A stretch of DNA of 32,077 bases from CAYVCG01 sp964449985. GTDB taxonomy: Bacteria > Bacillota > Clostridia > Lachnospirales > WRAX01. The stretch is taken from assembly GCA_964449985.1 (NCBI GenBank), contig CAYVCG010000017.1, positions 1-32,077 of the forward strand, in the 5' to 3' direction. The notes under the pieces were generated by a model. That model made no database searches, was not told the DNA's origin, and worked only from the letters and a program-made list of their open reading frames with translations. The position numbers and the translations under genes were made by a program. Positions 1 through 8,600 of the stretch are shown here, piece by piece. Every line of letters starts with the position of its first letter. Within the stretch, counting starts at the first letter, position 1.

Positions 1-530
1 GAAAGCCGGGGCGTAATATTTATGACAGATTTGTTCAGAAGTATTATGAAATAAATAAAAAGCTTGGTATGAATCAATTTTTGGTGCCATATTTGATGTC
101 CAGCCACCCGGGGAGCGATTTGAATGCCGCTGTCGAGCTTGCGGAATATTTACGGGATATGGGGATATCGCCGGAGCAGGTTCAAGATTTTTATCCGACT
201 CCCGGGACTTTGTCCACATGCGTGTATTATACCGGGGTAGACCCATTGACAGGAGAAACCGTATACGTTCCGAAAAATGCCCATGAAAAGGCTATGCAAA
301 GAGCGTTAATACAATATAGGCTTCCTCAGAATTATAGCCTTGTGTATGAAGCGCTTCAAAAAACAAACAGGCAGGATTTAATCGGTTTTAATAAAAAATG
401 TCTTATACGCCCACGTGTGGTAAAAAATACCAAACAAAAACAAATAAATCAAAAGAAGGATATTAAGCCGGTTAAGCAGAAAACAATTAAGAAGAAAACG
501 ATAAGAAACGTTCATAAAAAGAAAAAATGA
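1..530 (+). CDS. YgiQ-family radical SAM protein (UPF0313), C-terminal part only
   Basis: The reading frame is open from the left edge (first complete codon at 3) to the TGA at 528-530, so only about the last 175 residues are present and the true start lies outside the window. The segment with PYLMSSHPGS, QVQDFYPTPGTLST, YVPKNAHEKAMQRALIQY and GRxDLIGF-type motifs is the well-conserved C-terminal region of YgiQ proteins. The 4Fe-4S/radical SAM core is upstream and not seen. YgiQ proteins are predicted cytoplasmic radical SAM enzymes of unknown substrate. After the conserved CLIRPR motif comes a tail of about 40 residues that is almost entirely Lys, Gln, Ile, Thr and Asn, ending in four lysines; it is probably disordered and possibly RNA-binding (inference). 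The stop is 14 nt before threonine synthase, whose ribosome binding site overlaps it, so the two are probably co-transcribed. Confidence 0.9.
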   Translation, partial: KPGRNIYDRFVQKYYEINKKLGMNQFLVPYLMSSHPGSDLNAAVELAEYLRDMGISPEQVQDFYPTPGTLSTCVYYTGVDPLTGETVYVPKNAHEKAMQRALIQYRLPQNYSLVYEALQKTNRQDLIGFNKKCLIRPRVVKNTKQKQINQKKDIKPVKQKTIKKKTIRNVHKKKK

Positions 531-544
531 GGAGGATTTTAAAA

Positions 545-2020
545 ATGGGCGAAATTATGTATATTTCAACAAGAGGCATTGATGAAAAAATAACAGCAAG
601 CCAAGCGATTGTGCGGGGGATAGCTTCAGACGAAGGGTTGTATGTTCCGGAACATATACCAACCCCCGATATGTCTTTAAGTGATCTCGTTAAGCTGCCT
701 TATAAAGAGCTTGCCTTTGAGATATTAAAGCTATTCCTGACGGATTTTACTGAGGATGAATTAAAATACTGCATAGAAAATGCTTATGATGAAAAGTTTG
801 ATACACCTTTGATTGTTCCGCTTAAATCCGTAGATGGAAATAACTTCCTCGAAATATATCATGGTAAGACGCTTGCTTTTAAAGACATCGCCCTTTCTAT
901 ACTCCCTTATTTGATGAAGGTTTCCGCAAAGAAGCAAGGTATTGACAAAAAAATTATGATATTAACGGCAACAAGTGGTGACACTGGAAAAGCTGCTTTA
1001 GAAGGCTTTGCAAAAGTGGAAGGCATAGACATAATGGTGTTTTATCCAAGCGATGGCGTCTCTGATGTTCAAAAGCTTCAGATGACAACCCAGGAAGGAG
1101 ACAACGTTAGCGTTGTTGGAATACATGGCAATTTTGATGATGCCCAGACCGGCGTTAAAAACATTTTTACGGATAGTGAATTTATTGCTGAAATGGATAA
1201 AATGGGATATATGTTCTCATCAGCTAATTCCATAAATATAGGGCGGCTTGTGCCGCAAATCGTATATTATTTTTATGCATATGCGCAAATGGTCAGCAGC
1301 GATCAAATATCTGTTGGCGATAAAATCAATTTTACCGTTCCTACAGGCAATTTTGGAAATATTTTGGCGGGATACTATGCAAAGAAGATGGGTCTTCCTA
1401 TAGATAAGCTTATTTGCGCTTCAAACTCGAACAAGATTTTATTTGATTATTTTAGTACAGGCGAATATGACAAAAACAGAGACTTTATTCTTACGGTATC
1501 GCCGTCTATGGATATTTTGATTTCCAGCAATCTGGAGAGATATTTATACGATATGTCTAAGGATTGTAATATCGTTAAAAAACTTATGAGCGATTTAAAA
1601 TCCGTAGGAAGATATACAATGCCTACTGATGACGAGATATGCGGAGAATATACGTCCGAGCAGGAAACATTTCTTGCGATAAAGACTATGTTTGAAAAAG
1701 GCTATCTTATTGATACGCATACGGCTGTTGCTTATTGGGCATATGAGAAATATAAAACCAAAAACCCTGATGATACAAACAAAAACGTTATAATTTCCAC
1801 AGCCAGCCCGTATAAGTTTGCTGATGCAGTCATTACTGCTATAACCGGCAATGCTACATCTGGTGATATATCAGAGCTGTTGGGTAGTCTTTCACGCATT
1901 TCAAACACGGAAGTCCCTAATCAGATTAAAGATTTGGACAAAAAAGAACCGCTGCATAAGACGGTGTGTGATAAGCATGAAATGAAAAGTCTTGTAAAGG
2001 CATTTGCTGCAAGGGCATAG
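545..2020 (+). CDS. thrC: Threonine synthase
   Basis: Pyridoxal-phosphate enzyme that converts O-phosphohomoserine to threonine in the cytoplasm, the last step of threonine biosynthesis. The 491-residue product matches the long (E. coli/yeast-like) threonine synthase class. Visible marks are the N-terminal MYISTRG segment, HGKTLAFKD with the probable PLP-binding Lys113, the ATSGDTGKAALEG phosphate-binding loop, and FTVPTGNFGN. An in-frame ATG at 527 exists, but AGGAGG at about 531-536 lies inside that extension and is correctly spaced for the ATG at 545, so 545 is preferred; an ATG at 557 is less likely. It follows the ygiQ-like gene by 14 nt. No thrA, thrB or lysC neighbour is present and no threonine-responsive leader or T-box is visible. 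A strong terminator follows. Confidence 0.95.
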   Translation: MGEIMYISTRGIDEKITASQAIVRGIASDEGLYVPEHIPTPDMSLSDLVKLPYKELAFEILKLFLTDFTEDELKYCIENAYDEKFDTPLIVPLKSVDGNNFLEIYHGKTLAFKDIALSILPYLMKVSAKKQGIDKKIMILTATSGDTGKAALEGFAKVEGIDIMVFYPSDGVSDVQKLQMTTQEGDNVSVVGIHGNFDDAQTGVKNIFTDSEFIAEMDKMGYMFSSANSINIGRLVPQIVYYFYAYAQMVSSDQISVGDKINFTVPTGNFGNILAGYYAKKMGLPIDKLICASNSNKILFDYFSTGEYDKNRDFILTVSPSMDILISSNLERYLYDMSKDCNIVKKLMSDLKSVGRYTMPTDDEICGEYTSEQETFLAIKTMFEKGYLIDTHTAVAYWAYEKYKTKNPDDTNKNVIISTASPYKFADAVITAITGNATSGDISELLGSLSRISNTEVPNQIKDLDKKEPLHKTVCDKHEMKSLVKAFAARA

Positions 2021-2078
2021 CGCTGGAAGGCCATACCCCTCATTCGGATTTATAAAAATACTGCATATTATAAATACC

Positions 2079-2118
2079 AAAAACTCTCAATAATTGTGTT
2101 GAGGGTTTTTGTTTTTTT
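2079..2118 (+). terminator. Rho-independent terminator after thrC
   Basis: AAAACTCTCAA and TTGAGGGTTTT form an 11-bp stem with one internal mismatch around an 8-nt loop, followed by a run of seven T. It ends the ygiQ-thrC transcript. Confidence 0.85.
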
Positions 2119-2144
2119 AAGGGTAAAATATTTGTAAAATTTAA

Positions 2145-2172
2145 TTGTATTTTTGCGAAATTACGGTATAAT
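2145..2172 (+). promoter_or_regulatory. Probable sigma-A promoter for the mbl-flagellar rod operon
   Basis: TTGTAT (2145-2150), a 16-bp spacer, then a perfect TATAAT (2167-2172), just downstream of the thrC terminator. Transcription would begin near 2179, giving a leader of about 145 nt before mbl. Assigned from consensus match only. Confidence 0.6.
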
Positions 2173-2251
2173 GATTACTGGAGAAATATGACGGTTTAAA
2201 GAATATTTTTGAAAAAATCCGTATAGTTTTGATATAGGTGTATTATGAAAA

Positions 2252-2277
2252 AACACCCTTATTTGTAAATAAGTGTT
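2252..2277 (+). promoter_or_regulatory. AT-rich inverted repeat in the mbl leader
   Basis: AACAC-CC-TTATTT is followed after 2 nt by AAATAAGTGTT, so the arms pair except for a bulged CC. It lies about 50 nt before the mbl start. With so short a loop it may be a protein-binding dyad rather than an RNA hairpin. Function unknown. Confidence 0.3.
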
Positions 2278-2325
2278 ACTATAATTTATTAATTATCCGA
2301 TAAAATAAAAAGGAGCAGTGTTTTT

Positions 2326-3363
2326 ATGTTTGGTTTTGGAACTAGTATTGGTATAGACCTTGGAACGGCGACCGTTATCGTATATGTAAAAGGGCAGGGT
2401 ATCGTTTTAAAAGAGCCTTCTGTAGTTGCTATTGATAAAAATACGAACACTATTCGTGAAGTTGGCGAGGAAGCTCGCAGGATGCTTGGAAGAACCCCCG
2501 GCAATATTGTTGCGATACGCCCGCTTAGAGAAGGCGTTATATCCGATTATGAGATTACGGAAAAAATGCTGAAATATTTTATACAAAAAGCCGTAGGCAA
2601 AAAGATGTTCTTAAAGCCGCGCATATCAGTATGTGTTCCTTCCAGCGTGACTGAGGTGGAACGCAGAGCTGTTATTGATGCAACAAAGCAAGCGGGAGCA
2701 AGCCAAGCATATGTTATTGAAGAACCGATAGCTGCTGCTATTGGCGCTGGCATTGATATTTCCCGCGCTTGCGGAAGCATGGTTGTTGATATCGGCGGCG
2801 GGACGACTGATGTTGCTGTCATTTCGCTTGGCGGATGTGTTGTAAGCACTTCTTTGAAGGTTGCCGGAGATAATTTTGATGAGGCGATTGTCCGTTATAT
2901 GCGTAAAAAGCATAACGTTCTTATCGGTGAACGCACGGCAGAGGATCTAAAAATCAATATCGGAACAGCATACGGTAGGTCTATGCCGGTTACTATGGAT
3001 GTACGCGGAAGGAATTTGATAACCGGTCTTCCAAAAACAATAACGGTATCGTCGGACGAAATGCAGGAAGCCCTTAACGAAACCGTAACAAGTATAATAG
3101 AAGCAGTTCATATGGTTTTGGAGCAAACCCCGCCGGAGCTTGCCAGCGATATTGCTGATCGCGGTATTGTTATGACAGGCGGCGGAAGCCTTTTATATGG
3201 ACTTGATAAATTAATTAAAACTAAAACAGGAATAAATGCTATCATAGCTGAAGATGCCGTTACTTGCGTCGCTATCGGGACAGGCAAATACGCCGAATAT
3301 TTGTCCATGAATGGAGGCAAGGAGCAACCGTCTTACAGCGGAGGGAGGTCTTCTCTTGATTAG
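2326..3363 (+). CDS. mbl: MreB/Mbl-family actin-like cell-shape protein
   Basis: Bacterial actin homologue that forms membrane-associated filaments guiding lateral wall synthesis in rod-shaped cells. The 345 residues are the family's usual length. ATPase signatures are visible: the phosphate-1 loop GIDLGTATVIVYVKG near the N-terminus, phosphate-2 VDIGGGTTDVAV (Asp155 onward), the adenosine motif MTGGGSLLYGL, and EEPIAAAIGAG in the connecting region. The N-terminal MFGFGTSIGID is typical. The start has AAAGGAGC a suitable distance upstream. The next genes are flagellar rod genes, as in Bacillus subtilis where mbl precedes flhO-flhP, so Mbl is a better label than MreB; no mreC or mreD is present. 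The last 8 bp overlap the TTG start of the next gene, which suggests translational coupling. The residues after KYAEYLSMNGG look like a disordered tail. Confidence 0.92.
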   Translation: MFGFGTSIGIDLGTATVIVYVKGQGIVLKEPSVVAIDKNTNTIREVGEEARRMLGRTPGNIVAIRPLREGVISDYEITEKMLKYFIQKAVGKKMFLKPRISVCVPSSVTEVERRAVIDATKQAGASQAYVIEEPIAAAIGAGIDISRACGSMVVDIGGGTTDVAVISLGGCVVSTSLKVAGDNFDEAIVRYMRKKHNVLIGERTAEDLKINIGTAYGRSMPVTMDVRGRNLITGLPKTITVSSDEMQEALNETVTSIIEAVHMVLEQTPPELASDIADRGIVMTGGGSLLYGLDKLIKTKTGINAIIAEDAVTCVAIGTGKYAEYLSMNGGKEQPSYSGGRSSLD

Positions 3364-4135
3364 AGGATTATATACATCAGCTTTGGGAATGACAACGCAA
3401 ATGAAGCGTATGGACGTTATAACAAACAATATCGCAAACAGCGATACAAACGGTTTCAAGCGTGACATTTCTGTAACTCAATCATTTTCCGCAGAGCTTA
3501 TGAAAAGGCTTAATGACCCCGGGCAAGCAGCTTTTGCCAAAGATGTTCCGGTGGGGAATGTTAGCCAAGGTCTTTTTGTCAACAATATGTTTACGGATTT
3601 TGCATCGGGCGTTATCCGTAAAACCGATGCTCCACTTGATCTTGCTGTTATGGGCAGCGGCTATGTCGCTGTCAGCGTTACTGATGCAAACGGAAACGTC
3701 ACCGAAAAATATACTAGAGACGGTGCTTTTAGCATTTCCGCCGATGGAAACCTTATAACCAAGGAAGGAAATCTGGTTATGGGCGAAAAAGGTGTTATCA
3801 GTTTTAACGCAAATGGCGATATAATAATTGATGACACGGGTGCGATATACGTTTCCGGCCAATTTATAGATAAGATCAAAATGGTTGATTTTGAAAATTA
3901 TGACTCCTTAAGAAAGTTCGGGGATAATATGTATGACATTACTGACGAAACAGTGTTGACAGATTTTAAGGGAACTGTTTCGCAAGGCTTTATTGAGGGG
4001 TCTAATATAAATGTTGTCAAAGAAATGGTGGATATGATCACGGTATCAAGGGTTTATGAAGCCAATCAAAAGATGATAAGTATGTTTGATACTACGTTGG
4101 AGCAGGCTGCTTCCAGAATAGGTAATAAAGTATAA
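3356..4135 (+). CDS. flgF: Flagellar basal-body rod protein, FlgF/FlhO type
   Basis: Component of the rod that links the flagellar motor to the hook outside the membrane, exported by the flagellar type III system. The 259-residue product begins IRGLYTSALGMTTQMKRMDVITNNIANSDTNGFK, the N-terminal flagellar rod signature, and ends with NVVKEMVDMITVSRVYEANQKM, the C-terminal Flg_bbr signature. The chosen start is the TTG at 3356, with GAGGGAGG at 3341-3348 correctly placed; an ATG at 3311 would add 15 residues that do not resemble the family and lie deep inside mbl. It overlaps mbl by 8 bp. FlgF and FlgG are hard to separate by eye. The order (first of two rod genes after mbl) corresponds to flhO in B. 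subtilis. Confidence 0.88.
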   Translation: MIRGLYTSALGMTTQMKRMDVITNNIANSDTNGFKRDISVTQSFSAELMKRLNDPGQAAFAKDVPVGNVSQGLFVNNMFTDFASGVIRKTDAPLDLAVMGSGYVAVSVTDANGNVTEKYTRDGAFSISADGNLITKEGNLVMGEKGVISFNANGDIIIDDTGAIYVSGQFIDKIKMVDFENYDSLRKFGDNMYDITDETVLTDFKGTVSQGFIEGSNINVVKEMVDMITVSRVYEANQKMISMFDTTLEQAASRIGNKV

Positions 4136-4183
4136 ACCAAAAATTATAATTAATGATATAGCTTGAAAGGGTTGATTTGATTT

Positions 4184-5002
4184 ATGATGCGTTCCCTTTG
4201 GACAGCGTCTTCCGGCATGAGTGCGCAGCAATTGAATGTTGATACGATATCCAATAACCTAGCAAACGTTAATACTACAGCATATAAAAAAGAAAGACTG
4301 GAGTTTAAGTCCTTGCTTTATCAAACAATGCAGAGGGCTGATCTGGATCCAGCAAACGCAAATGGCCGCCCTGTCAATCTTCAGGTTGGTCTTGGTGTTC
4401 GTCCTATTGCTACGGCAAGGATTTTTGAAAGAGGAAATTTTGAGGCGACTATGGGAAAGACGGACTTTGCGATAGACGGAGACGGGTTTTTCATGGTTCA
4501 AAGGACGCCTGACCAAATAGCATACACAAGGGATGGTTCGTTCAAAATCAGTAACACAGACGCTGGCATCATGCTAGTCACTGCGGAAGGCTATCCTGTT
4601 TTAGGCGTTGATGACCAACCGATTATTATACCTGAGGATGTTCCTATAGGAAGGCTTAGTATAGCAGATGATGGAACTATATCATTCAATGATGTTGATA
4701 ACGTCGCTCAGGATTTGGGTATGCAAATAGCTATGGTTCAATTCTCCAACGTTCAGGGGCTTGAAGCTATAGGCAGCAACCTTTTCACTACGACTGCTTC
4801 GTCTGGCCTTGCTTTATATGAAGCCAACGGAGAGGTTAATAAAGGCAGTACTCTTATACAGGGCTTTATAGAGATGTCCAACGTTCAGGTTGCCGAGGAA
4901 ATGGTTAAGCTTATCGTTGCTCAGCGCGCTTATGAACTTAATTCAAAGGCTATAACCACCTCTGACGAAATGCTTCAACAGGCTAACAACCTCAAGCGAT
5001 AA
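4184..5002 (+). CDS. flgG: Flagellar basal-body rod protein, FlgG/FlhP type
   Basis: Distal-rod family protein of 272 residues. The N-terminus MRSLWTASSGMSAQQLNVDTISNNLANVNTTAYK and the C-terminus VQVAEEMVKLIVAQRAYELNSKAI are textbook FlgG ends, and the central segment FAIDGDGFFMVQ is also typical of the FlgE/F/G group. Two adjacent ATG codons (4184 and 4187) could each be used; the ribosome binding site GAAAGGG at about 4165-4171 is rather far upstream. It lies 48 nt after flgF with no terminator between them and corresponds in position to flhP of B. subtilis. It is likely co-transcribed from the promoter ahead of mbl, which would tie rod-gene expression to a cell-shape gene rather than to the main flagellar operon. 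Confidence 0.9.
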   Translation: MMRSLWTASSGMSAQQLNVDTISNNLANVNTTAYKKERLEFKSLLYQTMQRADLDPANANGRPVNLQVGLGVRPIATARIFERGNFEATMGKTDFAIDGDGFFMVQRTPDQIAYTRDGSFKISNTDAGIMLVTAEGYPVLGVDDQPIIIPEDVPIGRLSIADDGTISFNDVDNVAQDLGMQIAMVQFSNVQGLEAIGSNLFTTTASSGLALYEANGEVNKGSTLIQGFIEMSNVQVAEEMVKLIVAQRAYELNSKAITTSDEMLQQANNLKR

Positions 5003-5026
5003 TATATAGATAGCAGGTGATTTGTT

Positions 5027-5389
5027 TTGGATATATCAGCTTTATCAAATTTATCGACTCCGTTTTTCGCCGAACAGTCTGCTAGGATGGATGCGGAAAA
5101 GCTTACTGCAGAAACGTTTGAAAGCGTTTTGAGTGCCGCTTCCAAAAGCGGAAATGATGAGGAAATAATGGCCGCATGTAAAGAATTTGAATCGTATTTT
5201 CTTAATACGATGTTCAAACAAATGCGTAACACTATCGGCACGGAAGATACAAGCAATTCACAGCGTATTTTTCAGGATATGCTTGATGAAGAGTATGCAA
5301 AAAAATCGACGGATCAAGGCGGTATTGGTCTCGCAACGTTTATGTTTAAACAAATGAAACGCCAGAGCGCAAGCGGCGTTTTAGAATAG
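5027..5389 (+). CDS. FlgJ-type rod-binding protein (N-terminal domain only)
   Basis: A 120-residue protein whose second half, from EEIMAACKEFESYFLNTMFKQMR through YAKKSTDQGGIGLATFMFKQM, matches the rod-binding domain found at the N-terminus of FlgJ. The muramidase domain of proteobacterial FlgJ is absent, as is usual for stand-alone versions in Gram-positive bacteria. The likely role is capping or assembling the flagellar rod outside the membrane (inferred from family and position). The start codon is TTG at 5027 with CAGGTGA about 6 nt upstream; no better ATG exists. It is 24 nt after flgG and ends the operon at a clear terminator. Confidence 0.85.
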   Translation: MDISALSNLSTPFFAEQSARMDAEKLTAETFESVLSAASKSGNDEEIMAACKEFESYFLNTMFKQMRNTIGTEDTSNSQRIFQDMLDEEYAKKSTDQGGIGLATFMFKQMKRQSASGVLE

Positions 5390-5406
5390 AATATAATATT
5401 TTAAAG

Positions 5407-5444
5407 AAATTGCTGAAAAGATTAGTCTTAGCAGCAATTTTTTT
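5407..5444 (+). terminator. Rho-independent terminator of the mbl-flagellar rod operon
   Basis: Perfect 9-bp stem AAATTGCTG (5407-5415) and CAGCAATTT (5432-5440) followed by more T residues. Confidence 0.85.
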
Positions 5445-5536
5445 ATTGCAAAAAATTTTAAGTCTTTAAAACTGCATAAATTTTTTATTACTAAATAATT
5501 ATATCATAGCAATAATTCTAAATGTAAATAATATTT

Positions 5537-5577
5537 TTTAAATAATTATTTAAATAAATACAAATATATGATATTAT
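5537..5577 (+). promoter_or_regulatory. 18-bp perfect palindrome over a candidate promoter for the rhamnosidase
   Basis: TTTAAATAATTATTTAAA (5537-5554) is a perfect 18-bp palindrome in a very AT-rich stretch. Its right end, TTTAAA (5549-5554), could serve as a weak -35 box, 17 bp before TATTAT (5572-5577). This arrangement suits an operator overlapping the promoter of the GH78 gene, but such AT palindromes also arise by chance. No regulator gene is nearby. Confidence 0.35.
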
Positions 5578-5625
5578 TATGTTTGAGGAAATATAAAAAT
5601 TGCTTAAAGAGGGAGGCAATGAGGC

Positions 5626-8600
5626 ATGAAGAGAAACAAGAGATTTATGGCAGTAGTAATGGCAGCGGTATTGTTTTTTTCTGTAATAACGCCTATGTCT
5701 ATGATGGCGGACGAGGGTTTAGTTTCTGTTGGCGATTTAAACGTTAATAGCTTGGTGGAACCTTTAGGGGTAGACGGTGCTAAGCCTGTATTCAGCTGGA
5801 TTTTGGATTCATCAGAACGTGATAAGGCTCAGTCTGCATACCAAATTGTTGTTTCAACGGATTTGGAAAAGGCAGAAGCCGGCATTGGAGACGTTTGGGA
5901 CTCTGGCAAGCAAAGCGGCGAAAACAACTATGACGTGGCTTATAAAGGCCCTGCTTTAGCTTCCAAAACAAAATATTATTGGGCGGTTAATGTTTGGGAT
6001 GAAGATGGCAAAGAAACAGGATTTAGCAATGTATCATGTTTTGAAACCGGTATGATTGGCGGGAGTGGTTGGAGTGCGGATGCAAAGTGGATAACTATTC
6101 CTAAGATCGTTGAAGCTATTGATATGAATTTTAGTGGTGCTCAATGGATTTGTCGCAAGGATCGTTCCAATCCGAATGAGGCACCGGGCGATTTGCCGCA
6201 GGGTACGCAATGGTTTAGAAAAAGCTTTACAATTGATCAAAGCAAAACCGTTCGCAAGGTTTATATCGCTATAACCGCCGATGACGAATATGAATTTTTC
6301 TTAAATGGACAATTAGCCGGTGCGAACAGTGGCCCAGACGCATGGCGAACAGGATATATGTACGATATCACTGATAGGGTTGATTTAACAGGAAAGAATG
6401 TTATCGCAGCATGGGATTATAACACAAGCATCGGATATGCCGGATTCCTTGCAAAGATTGAAATTCGGTATACGGATAATACAAAGGATACAATTGTAAC
6501 AAACAATACATGGAAAGTCAGTAAAACAGAAGTTTCGGGATGGACTGGTGTTAATTTTGATGATTCCTCTTGGCTTGCGCCTGACCAATGCGTGACGTAT
6601 GGCGGCAGCCCATGGGGCAATAACGTTATTCCACAGACTTATGCTGATCAAAGCAGAGCGGCTTTTATGTTCCGCAAAGACTTTAATGCGCCTGAAAACA
6701 TTCAGAAAGCCCGCGTTTATATATCAGGTCTTGGAATGTATGACCTAAGCATAAACGGCCAGCGTGTAGCCCCTGATACGGTTTTAAATCAGGGTAATAC
6801 CCAATACAATAAAACCGTGCCTTACGGCGTTTACGATGTTACGAATATGATAAATAGTGGTGAAAACGCAATCGGCGTCGAATTGGGTAACGGTTTCTGG
6901 AACGAGTCGGACGGAGCTTGGAACTGGGGCAACGCTTCTTGGAGAACTGACCCTAAGCTTTTGCTTCAACTTGAGATTACTGACAACGACGGAAATGTTT
7001 CCACAGTAGTTTCCGATACATCTTGGGATTCTACTAATACTGGACCAACTGTTAAAAACAGCATTTATTACGGCGAATCATATGATGCAAGAAACGAAAA
7101 AACAGGATGGGATAGCTCGGGTTATGAAAACGACGGAACATGGGTGAAAGCAGTATCGACTTCAACTCCGGCAGGCAAACTTCAATGGCAGTATATAGAG
7201 CCGGTTCGCAGAACGTATACATACCAACCAATGTCTATAACAAAGATGCCAAACGGTTCTTATGTACTAAGAAGCCCTGAAATGGTCACAGGTTGGGTGA
7301 AGTTAACTATGAAAGATCTTCCGGCCGGCAATCAGGTTGTTATTACATATGGGGAAACTATCAATGCACAAGGTTATTTAAACAGCATTTACACGGATTG
7401 GTTCCCTAAGGATTATATCCAAAGAGATTATTATACAGCCAAAGGCGCCCCTGTTGAAGTTTTTGAGCCAAAGTTCAGTTATAAAGGCTATGAATACATT
7501 CAAATAGACAACTATCCGGGAGAGCTTACCGCCGATGATGTCGAGCTTTATAGATGCAACAATGACGTTGCCACTTCTTCCAATTTTGAAACATCAAATG
7601 AAATGGTAAATTATCTGCATAGAATAATGAGAGTAACGCTTTTAAACAACTTCCAGTTTAAGCCTACAGATACCCCTGTTTGGGAGAAAAATGGCTGGAC
7701 GGGCGATGCAAACGTTGCTTTGCCGTCTATGCTCTATAATTTTGATATCAACAGCTTCCTTATGTATTATGACGAAATGCTGGGTGATACGCAAAAAGCA
7801 AACGGCGACGTTATGGTTATCGCTCCTAGCGCAGATTGGACACAGGATGATTCGCCTGTTTGGAACTCTGTTTATATCAACATCGTGGAGAAACTGTGGG
7901 ATATGTATGGCAATATGAGCTTTGTCGAGAAGCAGTATGACAGTATGAGAAAGCTTGCGGTTTGCTATATTAATTATCTTAATGCCCATGGCAACACATG
8001 GACTGGCGACAAACTGGGCGACTGGGTGTCACCGGGTAATGATGCCAGCGCTTCCGAGGGCAGCGCGATTACTGCTACAGCGTATGCTTATATGGCGCTT
8101 ACCTCAATGGAAAAAATGGCAACGGCATTAGGCAAAACGGCTGATACGGCGCAATATAGGGCTGCTATGCAAAACGTATATGCAGCGTTTAATGCAAAAT
8201 TCTATAAATCAGAAGGTTATTATGACACGGGTGAGTGGTATCCGGAAGGCACCAGAACCAGATACCGCCAGGCATCCCAGCTTGTTCCGCTTGCAGCAGG
8301 GCTTGTTCCGGAAGAATATAAATCATTGGTGTTAACAAACCTTGTTGCTGATATAGTAAACAGGGATTATCATCTTGATACGGGATGCGTGGGAACTAAG
8401 GAAATCCTTCCTGTTTTAACAGAATACGGATATGCAGATGTTGCATACAAAATACTAAATCAAACAAGTTATCCGAGCTGGGGTTATTTTAAAACAAAGG
8501 ACGCAACTTCCCTATGGGAATCTTGGGGAGATTATACCCGCTCCAGAGACCATTATTTCCTAGGAACGTATGAAGAATATTTATACGAATATTTCGGTGG

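Larger units (their letters stand above)
2021..2325. other. Intergenic region between thrC and mbl
   Basis: A 305-bp AT-rich non-coding stretch. It holds the thrC terminator (2079-2118), a good sigma-A-type promoter (2145-2172), a weaker second promoter-like pair (TTGAAA at 2209-2214, GATATA at 2231-2236) and a small inverted repeat (2252-2277) in the likely mbl leader. The short minus-strand reading frames here have no binding site or family resemblance and were not called. Confidence 0.7.

Noticed and set aside
2547..2913. Minus-strand open frames inside mbl
   Set aside because: They are antisense to a clear protein family member and have no binding sites.
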